Source of the DNA: Ectobius pallidus
Lineage: Eukaryota; Arthropoda; Insecta; Blattodea; Ectobiidae
Direction: 5' to 3'
Assembly: GCA_964059195.1 (NCBI GenBank)
Contig: CAXKWD010000002.1
Location: forward strand, 162,260,559-162,324,558
DNA length: 64,000 bases
Positions 45,985 to 56,108 of the stretch are shown piece by piece. Below the pieces are notes generated by a model, which saw nothing but the letters and a program-made list of their open reading frames with translations, was not told the origin of the DNA and searched no databases. A program made the translations under genes and the position numbers. Numbering within the stretch: the stretch's first letter is position 1; every line of letters starts with the position of its first letter.

Positions 45985-46040
45985 GATTCTATAACTGAAG
46001 ATGGTATATCTTATACCGAAATGTACATCTCCATCTAATC
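45985..46040 (+). ncRNA. Hammerhead ribozyme-like motif (element 2)
   Basis: CTGAAGA at 45995-46001, stem II GGTATA/TATACC (6 bp, loop TCT, 46003-46017), GAA at 46018-46020, stem III ATG/CAT around TA (46021-46028), then C46029 as H17 (NUH = AUC). Stem I is weaker: an A-U first pair, an internal loop, then AGAT/ATCT. All invariant core positions are kept. Confidence 0.72.
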
Positions 46041-46701
46041 AACTTTACAACTAAGAAGCGGTTGACTACATCTGCTCTTACGGAAATTCACAGGATAATA
46101 ATTGACATTATCTCTCATATAAGAAGTGTAAAAACCAAATTAGAACTATCTAATTATTTTTATATCAGTAAACTATATGCGAGTTAATTACGCACTGATT
46201 TTTGTTCAGGTAAGGTTAGAACTACGTTCCATGACATATATAATTTATTCATGGTATGAGTATAATATGGTAATTATGAATCCACCACATGCTACTGTTA
46301 GCTATTATTAGCTTTTTAAGAACAAAAAGGCCTTTGAGAGAATAAGTATCCTGTTACTTTTCTCTATAATTGTAATATCACAATTTTTTATATATAGAAG
46401 AATTTCACTTTTATTTAATCTCAGTGGCAGGAAGTATACTTTTTCAGATATTATATACCACGCACATATATGATAAAAATAACTTGTAATATGAGACTTT
46501 TCAACAAAGTTTATTTGTGAATAATTTTAAATAAGTTTCATATGTGAATTCTTCTAATATCTTACTAAGCTTACTTAGCTGCAAATTTGTAAATATTTTA
46601 TAAACAATTTGTATTTTCATATGACTTTAACGAATCCATAGTTTTACAATTGTGACTACCAATTTTTTAATAAACAAATCAATATTATTTAACTGTTTTC
46701 A

Positions 46702-47274
46702 TCTCTATATATATAAAAGGCTTTGTCCTGACTGACAGGAATCAACGTAGAGCCTAAACTATAACAGGTAGAGACTTGGAATTTTGACAGTACCTTCGTT
46801 TCATAATGTAGGTGCTCACTAAGAAAGTATTTTGAAAAATTCTGATTTTAAATGCCAAAAATCAAATTTTTTTAGAATACTTAATCCCTTCTTACACAGA
46901 ATTATCGAATCCGAATCATATTTGACATTAAAACATATTGTTGCCAGCGGGTTTCAGATGGGTTTGGAATTAAATGAAATGGAAGTTTGACAATTACAGT
47001 TGGCTTTGTCTATTTTTGTCATACCTTGGAAATTAAACTTTCGCGATCGCTTGAATGTTGTAAGCCCTAATATGGTCAAACATTGTTTTATTTGGACGAA
47101 ACTCACTATACAGGGGTTTTCTGGACCAAGGAACTCGAATCTGAGGTCGCTATCTAATCGTGGTATATAGTCCACGTGATTTAGGTGTTAATAAATATAA
47201 TGATTTAACTATTATGCTCTTAATTTTTAATTTTTTAAATAATTATCGCGGGCGAAGCCGCGGGCACATGCTAG
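46702..47274 (+). mobile_element. Non-autonomous Helitron/Helentron-type element
   Basis: It starts TCTCTATATATATAAAAGG after an A and ends with the GC-rich hairpin GCGGGCGAAGCCGCGGGC, then ACATGCTAG followed by T. The 5' TC, 3' hairpin plus CTAG and A/T insertion site are Helitron hallmarks; the same 3' hairpin is common in insect Helitrons. 573 bp, no Rep/helicase gene. Part of its 3' region (about 47188-47251) recurs at 47835-47905. Confidence 0.82.
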
Positions 47275-47946
47275 TCATTAATATAGGCCTTTTCAATCTG
47301 TATAACTGGTGCTGTATATTCATACTTGGATGATACTGATGTCTATTGGGATTATTTTTTTATATATTATACTGTTGCATATGCATAATTTGACTTATTT
47401 TAACGTTTAGACGTAATTATATATGTTTGTACTTTTAAATCTTATTTGCTACTTGGTTATTCTAACCTAATCTCTTATAATAGTACATGACAATTGCAAT
47501 ATCACGCAGATTAATATTTTATTATGTTAATATTTCAATTTTTCTATAATAGTATTCTAATTACATCAATTTTATATCTTATAATTATCACAAGATTCTT
47601 TATATTGTCTTTCGCTTCATTAGTTGGTTACTTTTTTACTGAGGGTATAGGCTAAAAATTCCTTACAATCTTTTTATTCTAAGATACCCTCGTATACAAG
47701 ATGAAATTTATTAATAAAGAAAAATTAATAATAGATATATAAGCATTCATGAGCCACAGATTATTGTCTCTGTTGGACACTACATGATAATATTATAGGA
47801 GAAAAATTCCTCCGGCACTGGGACTTGTGGTATATAGTGTTAATAAATATAATGATTTAACTATTATGCTCTTAATTTTTAATTTTTGAAATAATTATCA
47901 CGGGCGATAATAGGAGAGACGTTCCATCTGGCGCTGTGAATTGAGC

Positions 47947-48018
47947 TCCGGCTTAGCTCAGTTGGTAGAGCATTGGCGCGAATAGCCAAAGGTCCTGGGT
48001 TCAAGTCCCAGTGCCGGA
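47947..48018 (+). ncRNA. tRNA-like head of SINE, copy 1 (anticodon position GAA)
   Basis: 72 nt that fold as a cloverleaf: acceptor TCCGGC/GCCGGA, D arm GCTC/GAGC, anticodon arm TTGGC/GCCAA with loop GCGAATA, T arm CTGGG/CCCAG. The internal pol III boxes are perfect (TAGCTCAGTTGG and GGTTCAAGTCC). The loop has C, not U, at position 33, so I read it as a tRNA-derived SINE, not a working tRNA-Phe gene. Confidence 0.75.
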
Positions 48019-48260
48019 GGAATTTTTCTCCTATAATATTATCATGTAGTGTCCAACAGAGACAATAATCTGTGGCTCATGAATGCTTATATATCTATCT
48101 TGAATGTTAACTGTACAATAACAGTGGGAGCCCGGTCACAAAAATCACTACTTAGTGTGCCTCACAGTACTGCATATGACATAACTTGTCTGTCTGTGAG
48201 GTAGACCATTAGGGCAATCAGTCATAGGAGAGACGTTCCATCTGGCGCCGTGAGTTGAGC

Positions 48261-48332
48261 TCCGGCTTAGCTCAGTTGGTAGAGCATTGGCGCGAATAGC
48301 CAAAGGTCCTGGGTTCAAGTCCCAGTGCCGGA
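48261..48332 (+). ncRNA. tRNA-like head of SINE, copy 2
   Basis: Identical to copy 1 over 72 nt. The flanks are also shared (GGAGAGACGTTCC upstream, AATTTTTCTCC downstream). Confidence 0.75.
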
Positions 48333-48357
48333 GGAATTTTTCTCCTATAATATTATC

Positions 48358-48856
48358 AAGAAAAATTAAGTTTATTCAACATATTTTAGACTTACCTGAG
48401 AACAGTTTAGAAAAAGAATGTTTAAAATTTTTGCAGAACACGAAATTGAAAGATAACTGGTGGGCATCTTTAGTGGAAACGATAAACAAAACAGGATTAA
48501 ATTGGATTTGGCACAGAATGGAGAATTGGAACATCCAGGTTATATGCAAGATTATAAGAAAAAGGTGTAATGATATAGCAAAACAGGAATTATTTTGTGA
48601 ATTAAAAAATTTTAAATCATTGATATTTTATATAGATATGAAAACAGATTGGGGCTAGAACCATATGTATTTACATGTGATAGCAATGAAAGAACTGGTT
48701 TGGCTTGGTTAAGATTGGGTATATGGAGGTTAAGAAACTTAAGAGGGATTACACCTAGTGGAATGTTTCCACTCTGCAGGAAGGAAGAAAACGCAAAGCA
48801 CAACTTACACAAGTCAACAGCCAAAATGTATTCGAGATAAAATTAACCATACATTA
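48358..48856 (+). pseudogene. LINE C ORF2, zinc-motif C-terminal region
   Basis: The frame resumes with RKIKFIQHILDLP, continuous with IRKI before the insertion. It is open to 48658, then shifts and continues GLAWLRLGIWRLRNLRG and FPLCRKEENAKH, the Cys/His motif of LINE C-termini. The second Cys of the usual CxxC is Arg and the last Cys is missing, so it is decayed. It stops at the next insertion. Confidence 0.8.
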
Positions 48857-48978
48857 CTAATTTGGGGTCGCTAAACACGAAAATGACATCCATTTTTGTC
48901 TGTTAGTTCTCATTTCTACAATACACATGTCAGTTTGTTTTACAAAAAACTGGATTTTAGCCGAGTGACTTTGTTTGA

Positions 48979-49235
48979 CGCCTTGTTTGGAATGAGTGTG
49001 AGTGTGCATGTTGTGTCTCGTCCTATGTGTTCGTGTTGTCTCGGAGGTGGCCCCGGCATTGGGCTGATCACTCATCCGGGGAGGCCCTCCATGTCCTTGT
49101 CTGGTCAAAAAAGTATGTATGTGATCCAAAGATAATCCCTCTCCCGACAGGTCGCGGCCCTGTAAGGCCCGGGCGGCTTGGGTCGCTTAAATCCTAAAAA
49201 GGGAGAGGTGAAACTACGATAAAGAAAGAAAGAAA
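48979..49235 (+). mobile_element. SINE-like retroposon with (GAAA)n tail
   Basis: A 257-bp insertion flanked by the perfect 12-bp repeat gactttgtttga (48967-48978 and 49236-49247), ending in (AAAG)n. It has a GC-rich centre, with no open frame of note and no clear pol III boxes. Target duplication and tail show retroposition; the source RNA is unknown. Confidence 0.8.
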
Positions 49236-49534
49236 GACTTTGTTTGAAACAGACTGTACCGGATATTTAAGGGTGAATTTATGGCTCTAGCATATAAGTG
49301 AAACCCTCAAACTGATATTCCTTTATAAATTCAGTTCAGTTCTTGCATTGTGAGTGAGAAAACTGTCTATCAGTGTGCTTTGAAATAGTTAAAATAGGGA
49401 GTGATTTAATCGTTATTGTGAGTGATTATAATTATAATTATAAAATAACATATATGCATATATATTATCCTTTCTGTAATAGAATTGGCATGAAAGGAAC
49501 AGAATGCCGCGTAGTGTGTTAACAATCCAAATAA

Positions 49535-50437
49535 CTTTTGTTTTATCTGTGGAGAAGTGACTTTTAAATCGCAAAAGGTACGGTTAACTCCTATTGTTAA
49601 AAAGGCCTATCATCTCTATGTTGGTTGCAAGGTTGGTGATCAGGACAAATCGTTTGCACCCCATATTTGTTGCCGTACTTGTTCCACAAACCTACGCGAG
49701 TGGCTAAATGGAAACGGGCGATATATGAATTTTGCTAAACCAATGGAAACAGGATTATACGAAATATTGTTGCTGTCTATGTGAATGGGATAGTCGTGTG
49801 AAGGACAAACATTATGCAACAAAGCAAGAACCAGGTATTAAAAACATTGTTTACAGACCACTGGTTGACAAGACTGAAATAATATTTATTACCTGCGTTG
49901 CACATTAAGTTGGGACTAATGAAAAACTTTGTAAATGGTATGAATCAAAACGGAGAAGCATTTTAGTATCTCTTTAATAAATTTCCACGATTAAGTGAAT
50001 CTAAAATCAGAGAGGGAATATTCATAGGTCCCCAAATAAGGAAACTAATGACTGATGAACATTTTCATAGACTTCTAACAGGCAAGGAGAAAACTGCATG
50101 GGTAGCGTTCACTAGAGTTGTACTTAATTTCCTTGGCAACAAAAGGGCGTCTAATTACAGAACATTAGTGGACAATATGTCGATGGCTTATAATAGAATG
50201 GGGTGCAACATGTCTCTCAAGATGCATTTCCTTCACTCTCACCTGGTCTTCTTCTCTGACAATCTTGGAGCAGTAAGCGACAAGCATGGTGAACGTTTCC
50301 ACCAAGACATCGCTACTCTAGAACGATGTTATCAGGGGAAATGGAACACGTCTATGATTGCTGACTACTGCTGGTCTGTAGTAAGAGATGCTCCTAAGGC
50401 ATCCTACACTAGAGAAGGCAAAAGACCACGTTTATGA
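49535..50437 (+). pseudogene. Gene of the uncharacterised DNA transposon
   Basis: The N-terminal part (49557-49784) is Cys-rich with KAYHLYVGCKVGDQD and HICCRTCSTNLREW, a probable zinc-binding domain. After many stops, the C-terminal part (50048-50437) is open for 129 codons: TAWVAFTRVVLNFLGNK, GCNMSLKMHFLHSHL, GAVSDKHGERFHQDI, ending in basic residues. I know these blocks from a repeated, uncharacterised protein family in insects, normally several hundred residues. The middle is deleted here. The conserved His/Asp/Glu-rich HGERFHQD block may be catalytic; that is inference. Confidence 0.7.
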
Positions 50438-50626
50438 GGTATCTGATTAAAGACTACGTATATTTTCTTGCACGAACAACAATGAAGGCTATATAGCCGA
50501 TATCTTCTAAACGAGAACTAATAAAAAAATTTTACTGTCATTTTCGAATTTAGGAGGCCAAATTACATAAGATTTGATACATTTTATTTCGGATACAAAA
50601 AACTTTTTAAATTTTGTTGACTTGTG

Positions 50627-50844
50627 TTATTAGAGTGCACTGTAACAGAAGAACTGAGAAAAATGTACATTGACAGGAAATATTTAAGAATGAACAATAG
50701 CATAGCACATAAGAAATTATGTACAACAAAAAACGAGATTTTACTAAAGAAAATGGAGAAATTCCTGTTTATAATTAAGAGAATTTGGGGTAAAAAAATT
50801 GAAAGTGACAGTAAGACGGTATAACTGGTAATTAATATTTAAAA

Positions 50845-50880
<36 letters not shown>
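50627..50880 (+). pseudogene. LINE C ORF2 end and (AAT)n tail
   Basis: LECTVTEELRKMYIDRKYLR and following residues continue the zinc-motif C-terminus (H...LLEC pattern) to a stop at 50822. A 3' tail of AAT repeats follows (50846-50880). Confidence 0.8.
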
Positions 50881-50882
<2 letters not shown>

Positions 50883-50949
50883 GAAAAAAGAAGAAGTTGC
50901 ATGTAAGGATTAACATGCTGTAACAATTATATGTATCTTTGTAGTTTTT

Positions 50950-51195
50950 GTGTTTGTTCTTGTTCTGAGAGGGATACCAACAGTTTTCTTTTTTCCCAAC
51001 AAAGGGGCTCTGTGGCAAAGCATGGTTGTAACCGAGAGTCCCTTATGTATGCATTGTTTGATGAAATAAACCATTTAAACCTTAAAACTTTAATGAAGAC
51101 TTTGCTGAGAAAGTGGTTATATCTGCCAAGGCATAGAGGTTCTTAGTGAATGTAAAAAGAAAAAATAAAGTGTAAATCAATATGGAACGTCCCTC
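50950..51195 (+). pseudogene. Mariner 3' end fragment
   Basis: The plus-strand TLLRKWLYLPRHR and the end TCAATATGGAACGTCCCTCG match the 3' ends of the two mariner fragments near 31300 and their terminal repeat. Only the last part of the element remains. Confidence 0.65.
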
Positions 51196-51202
51196 GTGAA
51201 AC

Positions 51203-51331
51203 AATGTCACTGATTTATAATAACGGATAAAACAATAAGTGCACTTGAGAAAGGCCTGGGGGCAGGCCGAAACGTAGTGTTTGGTTTTACAACTTATTGT
51301 TTTATCTACTATTATAAATCAGTGACATTGT
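51203..51331 (+). mobile_element. Small hairpin element with degenerate hammerhead core
   Basis: A 129-bp unit with about 38-bp inverted arms (ACAATGTCACTGATTTATAA ... TTATAAATCAGTGACATTGT). The loop holds TTGAGAA, stem II GGCCT/AGGCC (51253-51257, 51264-51268), GAAA, then CGTA. Compared with CTGANGA the core has C to T and G to A changes, so cleavage would be abolished. Confidence 0.6.
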
Positions 51332-51397
51332 TTTATATTATGTTTTAACAGTGTATAGTGGAAAGGAAAGGACCCAACATTATTTTCAATTACTTAC

Positions 51398-52764
51398 TTA
51401 CTTACTTACTCTTTGGCAATACAGCCCGTTATGAGCCTTGGCCTCCTTCACAACCTTCTTCCATTCCTCCCTCTGCTGTGCCAGTCCTCTCCATCCTCTT
51501 ATCTTTAATTTCTTCAGGTCTTGTTCAACATCCTGCAGCCATCTCTTTCTCGGTCTCCCCCTTCTTTTGATTCCTATTATGTTGTCATGTAACAAGCTTT
51601 TGGGTATCCTGCTGTTCTCCATTCTCTCCACATGTCCTAACCATCCCAGCCGTAATGACTTCGCATATCTCACAATGTCTTCACCTCCTATTATTTGGTC
51701 AATCTCTGCATTATGTCTTATTCTCCATACCCCATTTTCACAGACCGGGCCATACATCCTTCTTAGGATTTTCCTTTCAAATATTCTTAAGGAGTCTGTA
51801 TCTTCCTTATTCATTATCCATGTTTGGGCCGCATATGTTACCACTGGCCGTATTAAGGTCTTATACAGTTTTAATTTGGTTTCTTTTGTTAATAAGCTAG
51901 ATTTTATTAATTTCAAGTTAGCATAATATGCTCTATTTCCTATCATTATTCTATTGTTTATTTCTTCTGACGAAGATCCTTCACTGTTTATTTGGATCCC
52001 TAGGTATGTGAATTTATTTACAGTTTCAAATTCATAATTTCCTATTTTAATTTTCTGTACTCTATCATTTGGATTGTTTCCCTCTGTCATCAGATGTTTT
52101 GTTTTATTCACGTTAATTTCTAGTCCTGCTAGATTCCCCACCATTTCTATTACTTTCACCATTTCTTGCAATGCAGTTTTATTTCTGGCAATCAGTGCTA
52201 TATCATCAGCGTATGCGCACACCTGCTTGGATTTATATAATATGTTTCCTCTTAGATTCAGCTCCTTTAACATCTTGTCTAGTGTCAAATTAAATAATAC
52301 GGCAGATAACCCATCTCCCTGCCTCACTCCTGAAGATGTTTCAAAGATTCTTCCTGTCATGCCTCCAACTGTGACTCAACAGTGCTGTTCTCAAGTGTCA
52401 TTTTAACTAACCTTATTAATTTATTGGATATCTTATACTCTGACAATACTTCATATAGATATATCCTGTTTATACTGTTGAATGCCTGCTTGAAATCAAT
52501 AAATAATATGTGCAGTGGTATACCATACTCATGACATTTCTCCATTATCTGCTTGACCACGAATACCTGTTTCGTGGTACTCCTTTCTTGTCTGAATCCA
52601 CATTGTTGTTCTTCCAGTATCTGCTCTGCATATTGGTTAATTTTCCTAAATATGACAGTTAATAATATCTTGTATGCAATGTCTAGTAGCATAATGCCTC
52701 TATAGTTTATACATTCCATCTTGTCTCCTTTTTTCAGGATGGGGCAAATTAACCGCCATTCCAT
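51398..52764 (-). pseudogene. LINE G reverse transcriptase
   Basis: Two frames joined by a shift near 52357. The first has RLICPILKKGDKMECINYRGI, QQCGFRQERST and FIDFKQAFNSI. The second has the SSGVRQGDGLSAVLFNLTLD block, the catalytic YADD, FTYLGIQINSEG, and a long C-terminus with RRMYGPVCENGVWRIR and LGWLGHVERM. The second frame is open for 320 codons. One frameshift appears to be the main lesion in this part. Confidence 0.9.
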
Positions 52765-53240
52765 TCCTTAGGCATCTCTCCTCTCTCCCATATTGATAAG
52801 ATTAATCTATGCATTGCCTTCGGTAAGCTTGGTCCTCCAAGTTTAAAGAGCTATGCTGTTATGCTGTCTTTTCCCGGTGCTTTGTTGTTCTTTTGCTTTT
52901 CTATGGCCATTTGGATGTCTAGTTCATTTGGGATATCTACTTCTTGTTCTTCCATATCATTCACTTCCCACTCTATGTCCTGTGCTTATCTTTGTTTATT
53001 TAAAATACTCTCAAAGTGCTCTGTCCATCTTTTGGTTACTCCTTCTATGCTTCCGATTATATTGCCGTGCTTATCCTTACATACATCTAGCCTTGGTTGA
53101 TATCCTCTGTTCATTCTATTAACTGCTTTCCTAGTTAATTAATTTCCAAGTTTCCTTCTGGCTATTCAAGTTTTCAATAGTTTCAATTTCTTTCTTTATA
53201 TAATCTTTCTTTTTGTTTTTAATTACATTATTTGTTACAC
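52765..53240 (-). pseudogene. LINE G pre-RT linker, degenerate
   Basis: Minus-strand reading shows NNKAPGKDSITA and EMPKEWNGG near 52760-52900, the usual RTE pre-RT motifs, with stops in between. Confidence 0.75.
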
Positions 53241-54850
53241 TACGCGACCGCCTTCATTCTCATACGAAAGCCGTAACTAAAGAGTGCCCCCAGGGCTCAG
53301 TACTGGGACCCAAGTTATGGAATCTGGTATTTGACGAGGGACTAAGACTAATAGACTTAACTGACGATGCCGAAGTGATTGCCTAAGCTGACGATGCTGC
53401 CCTGATTATAGAAGGCGAGTCCAGAGCAATACTCGAGGAGAAGTCTAATAGAGCACTCGATATCCTGAACTCTTGGTCAGATAAAGCAAAATTAACCATC
53501 TCAAGGACTAAAACAAACAGTATGCTACTTAAAGGAACTTAACACTCATCCGCCTAGAGTCAGGCTCGACAACACAAACATAAAATACGTCCGTGAAATC
53601 CGATATCTGGGCATCACCCTCCAAGAAGGAAACAAGATCACAGCTCATGTTCAGAACATCTCCAACACTGCCAATAACCTAACCCAAGCCCTGGCCAGAC
53701 TCTCTGGCCAGCAATGGGGTTACACGTTCACCAACTACCATACACTATACTCCTCCATATTCGCGCCAATAATCTCTTATGCCGCTAGCTCCTGGGCACC
53801 CAGGCTCAATGTCCACCATATCCGGAAACTCAAATCCTCACAAAGACAAGCACTTCTACGCGCTACTAAAGCTTACAACACGATCTCCAATGACGCACTT
53901 CATGTCATCTCAGGAGTTCTCCCGGTTGACCTCCTCCTCCAAGAACGTTCACACAGATTTAGCATACGCAGACGGCTCCCTGTTCACACAGGTAATCTCC
54001 ACCTGGACATAGAACAATATGACACCAACGACAAAGATCATTTGTACACCTTATTGCACGACGAAATTGTTAACATATGGCAACAAAGATGGACCGAATC
54101 CCCAAATGGGAAGATCACGAGGGACTTCTTCCCTAGTGTCTCCGCACGTCTAAAAATGCCATGGTCAAACCTGACCATTATGTCACTCAAATTTTAAGTG
54201 GACATGGAAACTTCGCTGCAAACCTCATTAGGTTCAATCTTGCAGAGGACGACCTTTGCGCCTGCGAAGATAGCGAACAAGACACAATGTATCACATGCT
54301 ATATACCTGTCCGCGCTACATAGAACCCAGACTCCTTCTTCATGAAGCAGCTAGAGCCGTAGACGAAGTCTGGGCTCCTGACCTACAGTTCTGGACTCGT
54401 AAACACGCCTTCACAGCTCTCAAAATTTTCGCCAAACAAGCACTCCTGGAAAAACAAGAAAACTAAACCCGCACTGGTGGAGGGACACCCTAATGGGTAA
54501 CCTATCACCCCAGCCCGAGCAAGGTTTTTGAGGGGTTTCCCTTGCTCATCGGCAAATGCCGAGCTGGTTAAAATCCTCTCACACATATTAACACTCAGCT
54601 CACACCTCTTAGCACATCACAAACGAAGGACATAAAACACTCCAAGCATAAAAGCAGGATAACTGCAACAATCACTAAACACAGTTACACAGCCCAAATA
54701 CCACCAACATCCCATCCGGATGAATCACCAAGGGCACTCACAGGAACAAAACAGCACAAATGGTTACCAAAATTTGGTTTGACCCGAGGTTCTGGCTTCA
54801 TTGCTTGGTACTCGGGGGGCAAGGGAGGGCACAAAAAAAAAAAAAAAAAA
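53241..54850 (+). mobile_element. R1-like LINE, 5'-truncated, poly(A) tail
   Basis: It begins inside RT with ECPQGSVLGPKLWNLVFDEG, then ADDAALIIEG and LTISRTKTNSMLLKG, followed by frame-shifted palm/thumb sequence. The C-terminus from 54161 has SGHGNFAANLIRFNLAEDD and a Cys-His motif (CACEDSEQDTMYHMLYTC), as in R1-clade ORF2. A 370-bp 3' UTR and an A run at 54832-54850 complete the tail. Several stops; dead. Confidence 0.85.
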
Positions 54851-55330
54851 ATCTCCTTATATTTTTCCTGGGCCAGCCTTGTCTTTTTTTGTAGCATGAG
54901 GTTTCTGTCTTTATTTTTCTTTTCTATTGCCTCTTTACATTCTTGGTCGAACCAGCCTTCATTCCTTTTTTTCGTTTTTTCTCCAATTGTTTCTTTGGCT
55001 GCAATGACCATTGCTTGTTTGATAATACCCCATTGTTCCTCCATAGTTTTTCCTTAATTTTGATCAGTTTTATGTGTTTCCTCTAGTTTATTCTTTAATG
55101 CCTGTTGATAATTTTGCTTATGTTCTCCTTCCCTTAGTTTCTCCATGTCCCATTTTACTCTTTTTTGTCTTTCCCCATTTCTGTTCATAGCTAATCTGTC
55201 CCTTAACTTGACCTTTACCATATAGTGGTCCGAATCACAATTGGGGCCCCTTGCTGTTTTAACATCCATAACTGACGATCCTTGCCTTCTGTTTACTAGA
55301 ACGTGGTCTATCTGAGTGACCATCTCACCT
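54851..55330 (-). pseudogene. LINE G endonuclease end and linker
   Basis: QIDHVLVNRR, then ARGPNCDSDHYMVKVKL, are the last endonuclease motifs (catalytic SDH) of RTE elements. After a shift comes NEGWFDQECKEAIEKKN. The 5' part is missing. Confidence 0.8.
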
Positions 55331-55595
55331 CATTTTCAATTGAATATAGTAAATTTAACTATAATGGGCCTGGATTTGCTACTGTCTCTCCTACCTATGC
55401 GGTGACTACTGTCAATATCGACCAGATTCAGGTCCACACCTACCTCCTGTGGAAGTATTAAGCCCATTCATAATTAGCCCAGAAGGTTCTATTCTAAATT
55501 ACTGATCACTTGGTGAAAATGCAAATACAACATTGAGAACAATGAACTGGTAACTTTTATTTAACCTTAAATATTTAACATTATAAAATTCAAAC
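55331..55595. other. No gene recognised
   Basis: No open frame or repeat recognised. Confidence 0.4.
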
Positions 55596-56108
55596 TGTAG
55601 ACTGTTGGAAAGACCTATTAATCTTTTCATATATTGCACTCCAAGTTCCTCTGAATTTCAAAAAGAAATACAAGAAATCCCTAGTGTCAACTATCAAGGA
55701 TAATCTACGAGACTTCAGAATGACATCTTTCTCTATTCGGGAAAAGCATAACTCTCCTATGTCTCGCCTTATAGAAGCTAAAGTGTCAGATGGTGACATC
55801 CGTGGTGCAGTGCATATCCTCTCTTCTGATATGGGTTTAGCTTCTCACTCATTGTCAACATATGAAGCATTATTAGAAAGGCACCCTGCACCTTCAAGAC
55901 CTCTTTTATTTCTGAACCTCCTGCTTCTACTAGCCCATCTTTATCTGTTAGTTTGGAAATGGTCACGAAAGCAATTAACAGATTTCCTAAGGGATCTTCT
56001 TCAGGGATAGATGGATTATGACCACAACATATCAGTGACCTTACATTGATGTCTGCTGGTGACTCTGGTAGAAGACTTCTCCTTTGTATTACAAATTTAT
56101 GTAACTTT
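55596..56108 (+). pseudogene. LINE K fragment, pre-RT region
   Basis: Plus-strand VSDGDIRGAVHILSSD and, after a shift, AINRFPKGSSSGIDGL followed by PQHISDL match the region before RT in a widespread invertebrate RT family that I cannot name with certainty. It has stops. It is cut at 56108 by the LTR element; the remainder may lie beyond the window. Confidence 0.55.

Larger units (their letters stand above)
45865..47716 (+). mobile_element. Long-inverted-repeat element 2, hammerhead-bearing, Penelope-like candidate
   Basis: It lies between copies of aagaaaaattaa at 45853-45864 and 47717-47728. Inverted repeats of 60 bp (45863-45922 and 47616-47675, about one mismatch) begin AAAAAGATTGTAAGGAATTT. 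The right side has about 41 bp outside the repeat. The plus strand carries a perfect hammerhead core at 45995-46029. A Helitron has inserted inside (46702-47274). No protein gene is seen. Architecture, duplication length and tail polarity match element 1, although the inverted repeats are different in sequence. Confidence 0.7.
47729..48357. mobile_element. tRNA-like SINE block inserted beside element 2
   Basis: It lies between copies two and three of aagaaaaattaa (47717-47728, 48358-48369). It holds two direct copies of a SINE-like unit (about 47911-48096 and 48226-48357) sharing GGAGAGACGTTCCATCTGG, a tRNA-like head and an AATTTTTCTCCTATAATATT tail. A tail copy in inverse orientation makes a 95-bp inverted repeat (47733-47827 with 48002-48096). 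A duplicated Helitron 3' piece is also inside (47835-47905). Confidence 0.7.
48857..50626 (+). mobile_element. DNA transposon of an uncharacterised insect family, decayed
   Basis: It is inserted in the last part of LINE C, probably at TTA (48854-48856 and 50627-50629). Imperfect inverted repeats of about 40 bp begin TAATTTGGGGTCGC (48858) and, inverted, TAATTTGGCCTCC (50565); both hold CGAAAATGACA. About 60 bp lie outside the right repeat. It carries remnants of one gene and a nested SINE. Confidence 0.75.
51385..55330 (-). mobile_element. LINE G, RTE-type, split by an R1-like LINE
   Basis: Minus-strand order from the right: endonuclease end (55054-55330), linker, pre-RT (53230-52770, degenerate), RT (52764-52357 and 52360-51398), 3' end with an (AGTA)n-like repeat at 51391-51411. 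The NYRGIMLLDIAYKI motif, GRPRKRWLQDVEQDLKKL and the short-repeat 3' end are RTE-clade features. The R1-like insertion occupies about 53241-54850. 5'-truncated. Confidence 0.85.

Noticed and set aside
47947..48018. Functional tRNA-Phe gene
   Set aside because: Position 33 is C instead of U, the unit is duplicated with its flanks, and it sits within an insertion with target duplications. A tRNA-derived SINE is the better reading.
51438..51926. Plus-strand ORFs opposite LINE G
   Set aside because: They are shadows of the well-supported minus-strand RT.
53358..53385. CTGACGA motifs in the R1-like LINE
   Set aside because: No stem II and no GAA(A) in place. Part of RT coding sequence.
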